DNA of 60,052 bases from Wohlfahrtiimonas chitiniclastica DSM 18708. GTDB taxonomy: Bacteria; Pseudomonadota; Gammaproteobacteria; Cardiobacteriales; Wohlfahrtiimonadaceae. The stretch's first letter is position 1; each line of letters starts with the position of its first letter. The translations under genes were made by a program, and so were the position numbers. The stretch is from NCBI RefSeq assembly GCF_000375345.1, contig NZ_AQXD01000004.1, positions 1 through 60,052 of the forward strand, written 5' to 3'. Below are positions 53,979-60,052 of the stretch, in pieces. Below the pieces are notes generated by a model that saw nothing but the letters and a program-made list of their open reading frames with translations, was not told the origin of the DNA and did not search any database.

Positions 53979-54953
53979 ATGAGTGAAATGAAGGATTCTG
54001 CCCTCAATCAACAGTTGTATTCCGTGCTTGAAAAGACATTACAAGCAGGCGTCATTGAGCAACGCAGAAAACGCCGTTGGGGCATTTTCTTTAAAATCTT
54101 GTTTGCCATCTACTTTCTTTTTGTGATTGCGCTGATCACCGCCGGCCCAATGCTGGCCGATCAGCAAAAATATTTAGATGACAACGGTGAGCCTTTAACG
54201 GCTTACACCGCTGTGATTCGCATTGAAGGCGAGATTGCCGCATCCACAGATGCCAGCGCAGATAAGATCATCTCTGCCCTGAAAAAAGCCTTCAATGATC
54301 CGAAAGCCACAGCGATTGTACTGCGCATCAATTCAGGTGGCGGATCGCCTGTGCAAAGTGGCTATGTGTATGATGAAATCAATCGTTTAAAAGCCTTGCA
54401 CGCTAAAAAAGTGTACGCGGTGATCATGGACATTGGCGCGTCGGGTGCGTATTACATTGCCTCTGCGGCCGATGAAATCTATGCGGATCGCGCAAGTTTA
54501 GTGGGTTCCATTGGCGTCACGGCGGCATCCTTCGGTTTTGTGGATGCCATGCACAAACTTGGTGTTGAGCGCCGTTTATACACATCCGGCGAGCATAAAG
54601 CCTTTTTAGATCCTTTCTCTCCACAAAATGCGTCGGAAACTGATTTTTGGAAAAATGTACTCAACACTGTGCACCTTCAATTCATCGATGCTGTGAAAAA
54701 AGGTCGCGGGGATCGCTTACAAAACAACCCTGAACTCTTCAGCGGGTTAATTTGGAGTGGTGAACAAGCGCTGCCTTTAGGTTTAATCGATGGCTTAGGC
54801 TCCACAAGTAGCTTAGCGCGCGATGTGATTAAAGCCCCTGCTTTGGTGGATTTCACTGTGGAAGAAACAGGACTCAGCCGTTTTATGAAAAAAATTGGCA
54901 CACAAGCTTTGACAGGATTCTTTACCTCTGCAAATACCGTGCAATTGCGATAA
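53979..54953 (+). CDS. S49-family serine peptidase (SppA-like)
   Basis: The protein (324 aa) has one membrane helix (about 36-58) and an S49 ClpP-fold domain. NSGGGSP, the catalytic Ser in DIGASGAYYIASAADEIYA, and VGSIGVTAASFGF are clear; the lysine in SGEHKAFLDPFSP is the likely general base. It is the short single-domain form. Signal-peptide peptidase function is inferred. I start at the ATG 11 bases after AGGAG; a GTG nine bases earlier is too close to it. It follows ffh by 15 bp. Confidence 0.9.
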   Translation: MSEMKDSALNQQLYSVLEKTLQAGVIEQRRKRRWGIFFKILFAIYFLFVIALITAGPMLADQQKYLDDNGEPLTAYTAVIRIEGEIAASTDASADKIISALKKAFNDPKATAIVLRINSGGGSPVQSGYVYDEINRLKALHAKKVYAVIMDIGASGAYYIASAADEIYADRASLVGSIGVTAASFGFVDAMHKLGVERRLYTSGEHKAFLDPFSPQNASETDFWKNVLNTVHLQFIDAVKKGRGDRLQNNPELFSGLIWSGEQALPLGLIDGLGSTSSLARDVIKAPALVDFTVEETGLSRFMKKIGTQALTGFFTSANTVQLR

Positions 54954-55029
54954 TCTCCCTAAAAATGCGACTAATGGCTGATGTGTACTACACTAACTGC
55001 ATTCCGCTCATTTAGGTCAAATAAAAACT

Positions 55030-55281
55030 ATGGAAAAATTTTTCATGCGCTGCATCCATCAAACCGATGGTGAAGCCCTTGCTAAAAAACTCGCAAAAGT
55101 CTATGTCATGGTGCATTTAAAACTCAACCATACCCATTATGTCCGTGAGGAAAATGACGCCACATTAACAGAATTGGCCCATCATCTTGTGAGCAAGGTG
55201 GAAAGCAAAGCCGCCCAAACCAATGGGCGACATGCTGCAATTTTATCGGCGCTCTATTTAACAGATGATCCGATGATCTAG
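55030..55281 (+). CDS. hypothetical protein, 83 aa
   Basis: I do not recognise this product. It is small, mildly basic and mostly helical in look (MRCIHQTDGEALAKKLAKVYVMVHLKL), with no membrane segment or signal peptide. There is no strong ribosome binding site before the ATG. It overlaps the end of folB on the other strand by 4 bases. The base composition is like that of neighbouring genes and no competing frame covers the region, so I keep it at modest confidence. Confidence 0.5.
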   Translation: MEKFFMRCIHQTDGEALAKKLAKVYVMVHLKLNHTHYVREENDATLTELAHHLVSKVESKAAQTNGRHAAILSALYLTDDPMI

Positions 55282-55646
55282 CGCGGCTGATAATCCGCAC
55301 GCGTGCGCGTCATGGATAAGCCCACATAATCCGTAAAATCAATGGCATTGGGCTTTTTGAGCTCTAAATACAGCGATTGTGTGTGATATGTCATGAGAAC
55401 GTGCTCTGCAATCGTTTCGGCCAATGTTTCCACCAATTGAAACGATGATGACTCAATCAACGCTTTGACGCTTTTTGAAACTTTCTCATAATCAAGCGCA
55501 TCTGCAATGTCCTCAGTCGAGGCGGGCTTTTTATTGTCCCATGCCATTTCAAGAGAAATAATCACAGGCTGCTTAGCCACGCGCTCAAAATCATAAATGC
55601 CAATGATGGCCTCCGCCTTCAGATTGCGGATGATGACTTTATCCAT
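55278..55646 (-). CDS. folB: dihydroneopterin aldolase
   Basis: FolB cleaves dihydroneopterin in folate synthesis (122 aa). IIGIYDFERVAKQPVIISLEM carries the conserved Glu, and ELKKPNAI the catalytic Lys. It lies 22 bp after pheA and could be expressed with it. Confidence 0.94.
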   Translation of the reverse strand: MDKVIIRNLKAEAIIGIYDFERVAKQPVIISLEMAWDNKKPASTEDIADALDYEKVSKSVKALIESSSFQLVETLAETIAEHVLMTYHTQSLYLELKKPNAIDFTDYVGLSMTRTRADYQPR

Positions 55647-55668
55647 GTTCTAACCTTTTTTAAATGAA

Positions 55669-56745
55669 TCAATAACGGGCTTTAGGATATGATCCCAAAA
55701 TTTTCAGCAATGATGCCCGATTTTCAATTTCATTCAAGGCTTTTTGTACTTTAATGTCCGCTTGGTGCCCTAAAATATCAATATAAAAGAGGTAACCCCA
55801 CATGGTGTGTTTCGCTGGGCGCGATTCGATGCGCGTCATTGTCACACTGTGAGCGGACAAAGGCTCGATCAATTGATTGAGCAAACCTGGGCGATCATTG
55901 GCCGACACAATGAAGGTGGTTTTATCATCGCCACTTTCAGGCACTTGCTTGTTGCCAATGACCAAAAAGCGCGTGGTGTTTGAGGTATCATCTTCAATGT
56001 AGCGCGCTAAAATCGGAATCTCATAAAATTTGGCCGCTTCTTCACTCGCGAGCGCAGCCGATGTTTGTGGCTCTGCTTGCGATTGCTTTAAGGCTTCCAC
56101 ATTTGAATGACATGCGATGCGCTCTGCATTTGGCAAATGTTTATCTAACCAACCGCGGCATTGGGCTAAAGATTGCGGATGGGCAAAGACTTTTTTCACA
56201 TCTTGCACCGTTTTGGCACTTGAAATCAAGTTTTGATGGATGCGAAGTGTCGTTTCTCCGCAGATGGACAATGGCGTTTGCGCAAAGCAATCGAGCGTTA
56301 AATTCACCGCGCCTTCCGTTGAGTTTTCCACAGGCACCACCCCAAAATCCACTTGCCCTGTTTCAACGGCTCTGAACACATCCGGAATGGTGGCTTGTGG
56401 CACTAAATCAGCCGATCCGCCAAATTGCTTTTTCGCGGCCAATTCAGAAAATGTCTTCTCTGGGCCTAAGAACGCAATTTGTAAGGGTTTTTCTAAAGAT
56501 AAACAAGTGGACATGATCTCGCGAAACAGTCGCGCAATTTCAGCATTTGGAATGGGTCCTTGGTTTTTCTCCATATAATTGGACAAAACTTGTGCCTCGC
56601 GCTCAGGGCGATACATCTCTGTATCACCGCTTGCAATCTTAATGGCGCCGATGGCCATCGCGTGCGTTGCGCGTTCATTCAATAATTTCAAAAGCTGTTG
56701 ATCAATACGATCAATCTCTGTGCGATGTGTTGCGATGGTGGACAT
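55669..56745 (-). CDS. pheA: bifunctional chorismate mutase / prephenate dehydratase
   Basis: PheA converts chorismate to phenylpyruvate (358 aa). The AroQ mutase domain (1 to about 90) has RTEIDRIDQQLLKLLNERA. The dehydratase domain has FLGPEKTFSELAA, VPVENSTEGAVNLTLD and DTSNTTRFLVIG with its catalytic TRF. The C-terminal ACT domain with ESRPAKHTMWGYLFYIDI senses phenylalanine. I start at MSTIATHRTEI; an extra 21 upstream codons lack family similarity. Confidence 0.96.
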   Translation of the reverse strand: MSTIATHRTEIDRIDQQLLKLLNERATHAMAIGAIKIASGDTEMYRPEREAQVLSNYMEKNQGPIPNAEIARLFREIMSTCLSLEKPLQIAFLGPEKTFSELAAKKQFGGSADLVPQATIPDVFRAVETGQVDFGVVPVENSTEGAVNLTLDCFAQTPLSICGETTLRIHQNLISSAKTVQDVKKVFAHPQSLAQCRGWLDKHLPNAERIACHSNVEALKQSQAEPQTSAALASEEAAKFYEIPILARYIEDDTSNTTRFLVIGNKQVPESGDDKTTFIVSANDRPGLLNQLIEPLSAHSVTMTRIESRPAKHTMWGYLFYIDILGHQADIKVQKALNEIENRASLLKILGSYPKARY

Positions 56746-56780
56746 GTGATTCTCTAATAATTGTAATGGGTGAATTCTCA

Positions 56781-56808
56781 ACTTTACAAATTCCACAGAT
56801 AAAGTCAA
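56781..56808 (-). promoter_or_regulatory. candidate pheA promoter
   Basis: TTGACT (56803-56808) and TAAAGT (56781-56786) on the minus strand have a 16 bp spacer, about 36 bp before the start codon. Confidence 0.4.
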
Positions 56809-56847
56809 TCACTCCGAAGATAAGCTATAAAAACTCTTTTTTTCTTG

Positions 56848-56853
56848 TATAAT
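56848..56853 (+). promoter_or_regulatory. -10 element upstream of the PilH-like receiver
   Basis: TATAAT stands 37 bp before the GTG start and could drive the receiver-dnaN-recF transcript. The -35 is poor. Confidence 0.4.
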
Positions 56854-56890
56854 GTTTAATGGTGGCAGGTAACTTAAAAAGGGTGTATTC

Positions 56891-57250
56891 GTGGCTAAAA
56901 TACTAATTGCGGATGATTCAAAATTACAAAAATTAGAAATTGCAAGATTCTTAAAAAAGTTAGGGCATATCGTGCTTGAAGCTCAAGACGGTTTTGAGGC
57001 CATTGATTTGGCCAATGTTCACCTTCCTGACTTAATTTTACTGGATGTTGTCATGCCATCTTGCAATGGTTTTAGTGCGTTGCGCAAAATTAAAAGCAAT
57101 GAAAAAACACAACATATCCCCATCATGATGGTGAGCACCAAGAGCGAGGACATCGATAAAATCTGGGCGAGCAAACAAGGTGCGGTCGGATATATCACCA
57201 AACCGATTGATTTTGTGCTCTTAGAAGCTGAAATCAACAAGAACTTGTAA
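56891..57250 (+). CDS. response regulator receiver, PilH/PilG-like
   Basis: The protein (119 aa) is a lone receiver. D8/D9 bind Mg2+, D52 (LLDVVMP) is the phosphoacceptor, S82/T83 and K104 (ITKPI) complete the switch. IDKIWASKQGAVGYITKPI resembles PilH (WGxRQGAxxYITKP), so a role in type IV pilus or twitching control is plausible, but no pil or chp gene is nearby. The start is GTG; no better ATG exists. It lies 19 bp before dnaN, where dnaA is normally found. Confidence 0.85.
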   Translation: MAKILIADDSKLQKLEIARFLKKLGHIVLEAQDGFEAIDLANVHLPDLILLDVVMPSCNGFSALRKIKSNEKTQHIPIMMVSTKSEDIDKIWASKQGAVGYITKPIDFVLLEAEINKNL

Positions 57251-57269
57251 TCATTGGAAAATTTTTATT

Positions 57270-58370
57270 ATGGAATTAATCGTACAAAGAGAGCAGCTGT
57301 TACAACCGTTGCAAGCGTTAATTGGCGTGACCGAAAAGGGTCAAACGCTGCCTGTTTTAGCAAATGTTAAACTTCAGGTGAAAGAAGAGGAGATCATTCT
57401 CACCACGACTAACCTTGAGATTGAGCTGTCCTGTGCGCTGCCTTATCATTCAACTGCAACCGGTGGCACGACGATTCCTGCGAAAAAACTGCTCGACATC
57501 TTAAAAGCATTGCCCCATGGCATCGACATCCACATGATCCTTGAGCCCACAAAAGTGGAGATCAAGGCGGGTCGTTCTAAATTCTCTTTAGCATGCTTAC
57601 CGCTTGAAGAGTTCCCCGTGTTAGATCACATCGACTTTAACAATACCTTAACCTTGCCAAAAGATCGCTTTCGATCCCTATTACAGAATGTTGCCTATGC
57701 CATGGCCACAGCAGATGTGCGTTATTTCTTAAATGGCATGCTCCTTGATGTGCAAGACTCATTGATCACAGCCGTGGCAACCGATGGTCACCGTTTAGCG
57801 TGTAGCCGTTATCCATTTGAAGATGCCACACATTTAACCAATCAATTCATCGTGCCACGCAAAGCGGTCGAAGAGTTGTTAAAACTCATCGAAAATGAAG
57901 CCGCACCTTTGCATTTGCAATTGAGCGACAACCATTTGCGCGTTGAGCTTGGCAGCATGATGTTCACCACAAAATTGATCGAAGGGAAATTCCCCGATTA
58001 TAAACGTGTGATTCCACCGATTGGCGAAAAGATCATTATGGCCGATCGCTCTGAGATGATCGACTCTTTGATGCGCACCTCGATTTTATCCCAAGATAAA
58101 TTCCGTGGCATTCGCATGAACATCTCCCACTGCCTCATCAAATTGGTTGCCCATAACCCTGAGCAAGAAGTGGCGGAAGAGGAAGTGGAAGTCAATTATC
58201 AAGGCGCTGATTTCATGATCGCCTTTAATGCGGCTTACATCACTGACATCTTCAAAAACATTGAAGGGGATATGGTGCAAATGAGCTTTACAGAAAATAA
58301 CTCAAGCTGCCTCATTAAAAACCCTGAAGATGACAATGTTGATCACGTTGTGATGCCAATGCGCCTATAA
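57270..58370 (+). CDS. dnaN: DNA polymerase III beta sliding clamp
   Basis: DnaN forms the ring clamp that holds polymerase on DNA (366 aa, E. coli 366). The three repeats of the clamp fold are covered; QREQLLQPLQALIGVTEKGQTLPVLANV opens it, ATDGHRLACSRYP is in the centre and HVVMPMRL ends it. It is followed after one base by recF. Confidence 0.97.
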   Translation: MELIVQREQLLQPLQALIGVTEKGQTLPVLANVKLQVKEEEIILTTTNLEIELSCALPYHSTATGGTTIPAKKLLDILKALPHGIDIHMILEPTKVEIKAGRSKFSLACLPLEEFPVLDHIDFNNTLTLPKDRFRSLLQNVAYAMATADVRYFLNGMLLDVQDSLITAVATDGHRLACSRYPFEDATHLTNQFIVPRKAVEELLKLIENEAAPLHLQLSDNHLRVELGSMMFTTKLIEGKFPDYKRVIPPIGEKIIMADRSEMIDSLMRTSILSQDKFRGIRMNISHCLIKLVAHNPEQEVAEEEVEVNYQGADFMIAFNAAYITDIFKNIEGDMVQMSFTENNSSCLIKNPEDDNVDHVVMPMRL

Positions 58371-58371
58371 C

Positions 58372-59463
58372 GTGATCATTCAATCCTTAGCCGTTACAGG
58401 ATTTAGAAATCTCACCGCGCAAACCCTCAACTTTCATCCGCGGTGCAATGTGTTTTATGGCGACAATGCCTCTGGTAAAACCAGTTTATTAGAGGCGTTG
58501 TATTACTTATCTCATTTGCGCTCGTTTCGCCAACGAGAATTTAGCAAGATCATCCAAGAAGATCACACCTTTTTTCGCCTAGTGGCCAAATGCGATGATC
58601 ACGCCCTGCCTCATATTATTGGGATTGAAACTCACCCAAATCAACACATCGTACGCATTGACGCCGAGCCGATCAAACAGCGCTCAACCCTTGCAAAAAT
58701 GTTGCCTTGCCTGCAACTTGATCCAGAAACCGGCAAACTCCTCACAGACAGCCCAAAGCTGCGCCGCCAATTTATGGATTGGGGATTGTTTCACACGCAA
58801 GCGGATTATAATCAGTTGTGGCAATATTATGAGCGCGTCCTTAAGCAGCGCAACACTTTGATTAAACAGCGCGGCAATCCAAAGCTCCTTGACACTTATG
58901 ATGAACTGTTAGCGAACTCAGGTGAAGCCATGACCAAGGCACGCACTGAATGGATCGAGGCACTGTTTAAAACAGCAGAACCTTTATTCTCGCGCCTTGT
59001 CGCCCAACCCTTTGAGTGGTCAATGGAGTATAAAAAAGGCTTTTCCGGTGCCTCTTTACTCACCGACTTACAAACGCAGCGTGAAAAAGACCTCATCATG
59101 GGGCACACGCGATCGGGTCCTCATCGCGGTGATTTTATCCTCAAAGCCAATGGCCACAATGTGGGGGAATATCTCTCACGCGGGCAAATTAAATTAGCAA
59201 GCATTGCGCTGACTTTAGCGCAAGCTGAACTCTTTCAAACCCATCATGAAACGCAAAACATCATTCTGTTGATGGATGATTTAAGTGCTGAATTAGACAA
59301 GCAGCATCGTGAGATTTTGCTCGAGGCATTTTTGAGCCTCAATGTGCAATTATTCATCACCTGTTTAGAGCCATCAGAGTTTCCTGAGCTTAGAGAAAAT
59401 CAGAAACTCACGGATTTTGCTAAGTTCAAGATATCTACAGGTTTTGTTCAAAAAATGGTATAA
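58372..59463 (+). CDS. recF: DNA replication and repair protein RecF
   Basis: RecF is an SMC-like ATPase that helps load RecA with RecOR (363 aa). [14 protein letters not shown], Walker [19 protein letters not shown] (about 31-48), signature [14 protein letters not shown] and Walker [13 protein letters not shown] are present. The start is GTG, one base after the dnaN stop. Confidence 0.96.
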   Translation: MIIQSLAVTGFRNLTAQTLNFHPRCNVFYGDNASGKTSLLEALYYLSHLRSFRQREFSKIIQEDHTFFRLVAKCDDHALPHIIGIETHPNQHIVRIDAEPIKQRSTLAKMLPCLQLDPETGKLLTDSPKLRRQFMDWGLFHTQADYNQLWQYYERVLKQRNTLIKQRGNPKLLDTYDELLANSGEAMTKARTEWIEALFKTAEPLFSRLVAQPFEWSMEYKKGFSGASLLTDLQTQREKDLIMGHTRSGPHRGDFILKANGHNVGEYLSRGQIKLASIALTLAQAELFQTHHETQNIILLMDDLSAELDKQHREILLEAFLSLNVQLFITCLEPSEFPELRENQKLTDFAKFKISTGFVQKMV

Positions 59464-59464
59464 T
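59456..59464 (+). promoter_or_regulatory. gyrB: gyrB promoter, extended -10
   Basis: TGGTATAAT is an extended -10 (TGn-TATAAT) with a poor -35, lying across the recF stop codon and 61 bp before the gyrB ATG. An extended -10 with weak -35 is a plausible supercoiling-sensitive design. Confidence 0.55.
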
Positions 59465-59478
59465 CTCCCGATTGTTTA

Positions 59479-59494
59479 ATGCAACTAATTGCAT
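59479..59494. repeat. inverted repeat in the gyrB leader
   Basis: ATGCAA-CTAA-TTGCAT is a perfect 6 bp inverted repeat lying about 15 bp after the extended -10 and 31 bp before the start codon. Confidence 0.5.
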
Positions 59495-59525
59495 GTTTCA
59501 TCTAGAATTAAAAAAGGATATTTGC

Positions 59526-60052
59526 ATGACCTCAACACAAGATAGTCCAAGCATTAAAGTACTGAAAGGATTAGATGCCGTTCGTAAACGCCCAGGCATG
59601 TACATTGGTGATACGGATGACGGTACAGGCTTACATCACATGGTGTTTGAGGTTGTTGACAACGCAATCGATGAAGCTTTAGCCGGCTATTGTGATGACA
59701 TCACTGTCACCATTCATAAAGATGATTCCATCACCGTGACCGATAACGGCCGCGGGATTCCAACAAAAATGCACCCTGAAGAAGGCATCTCTTCTGCTGA
59801 AGTTGTGATGACGGTTTTGCATGCCGGTGGTAAGTTTGATGACAACGCCATCTCAGGCGGTCTTCATGGTGTGGGTGTATCGGTTGTCAACGCCTTATCA
59901 TCACATTTACATTTAACCATCAAGCAAGATGGTAAATTATTCGAACAAGAATACACTTTAGGCACGCCTCAATATCCATTGCGTGAAATTGGCACGGTTG
60001 ATCCCGAAGAAACCGGCACAACGGTTTACTTTAAACCCAGTAGCGAAATCTT
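59526..60052 (+). CDS. gyrB: DNA gyrase subunit B (partial, N-terminal)
   Basis: The first 175 codons of gyrB are present and the gene runs off the right edge. The GHKL ATPase has [20 protein letters not shown] (Bergerat N-box), VTDNGRGIP and [22 protein letters not shown] precedes the ATG. It follows recF after 62 bp that hold its own promoter. Confidence 0.97.
   Translation, partial: MTSTQDSPSIKVLKGLDAVRKRPGMYIGDTDDGTGLHHMVFEVVDNAIDEALAGYCDDITVTIHKDDSITVTDNGRGIPTKMHPEEGISSAEVVMTVLHAGGKFDDNAISGGLHGVGVSVVNALSSHLHLTIKQDGKLFEQEYTLGTPQYPLREIGTVDPEETGTTVYFKPSSEI

Noticed and set aside
1-60052. Mobile elements, CRISPR arrays or toxin-antitoxin pairs
   Set aside because: I looked for transposase-like proteins, terminal repeats, regularly spaced repeats and small paired genes and found none. 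The only regular array is the three-dyad operator.

Overview
The window is a 60 kb stretch of a gammaproteobacterial chromosome with moderate-to-low GC (judged by eye, not computed). Gene content (separate nuoC and nuoD, PilH-like receiver, NosA/OprC-type copper receptor, NAGGN-type AsnO) would fit the order Cardiobacteriales (Wohlfahrtiimonas or Ignatzschineria), but that placement is an inference from protein style and not a database result. Almost all of it is dense housekeeping sequence. I see no insertion sequence, prophage, CRISPR array, tRNA or recognisable defence island.

Layout. 1-430: the 5' end of a 16S rRNA gene on the minus strand, its leader with boxA, and a near-consensus rRNA promoter. 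430-3600: divergent from it, a copper-type TonB-dependent receptor and its own TonB-like protein, preceded by three evenly spaced TACANNTGTA dyads. 3600-6200 (minus): ettA, a short zf-CHCC protein and tsaB. 6400-11900 (plus): a yhiI-rbbA-yhhJ operon with a fourth, FRG-like gene. 11890-13450 (minus): coaD-queG. 13500-18270 (plus): a BioC/NDUFAF5-like protein, an A-type Fe-S carrier, an AsnO-like amidotransferase and uvrC. 18280-21140 (minus): an unknown acidic protein, a pabB-pabC fusion and pabA. 21276-36328 (minus): the complete fourteen-gene nuo operon for complex I, with mog attached as the last gene and an intrinsic terminator after it.

36500-40060 (plus): an M20 amidohydrolase, a DUF4124 protein and proS. 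40170-42100 (minus): rpsB-tsf. 42190-45455 (plus): hemE, a Nudix hydrolase, and a lone receiver domain translationally coupled to argA. 45438-49351 (minus): glyS-gmhB-plsC-rsmD with glyQ absent from its usual place. 49425-52494 (minus): gltX, tatC and ypjD. 52608-54953 (plus): ffh and an S49 peptidase. 55278-56745 (minus): pheA and folB. 56891-end (plus): a PilH-like receiver, dnaN, recF and the start of gyrB, with no dnaA next to dnaN.

The items most worth following are the CopY/BlaI-style operator array in front of a copper receptor in a Gram-negative, the FRG-like fourth gene of the rbbA operon, the receiver-argA pair, the orphan AsnO, and the displaced dnaA and glyQ. I found no convincing wholly new multi-gene system. 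The copper import locus with its operator array is the closest candidate.
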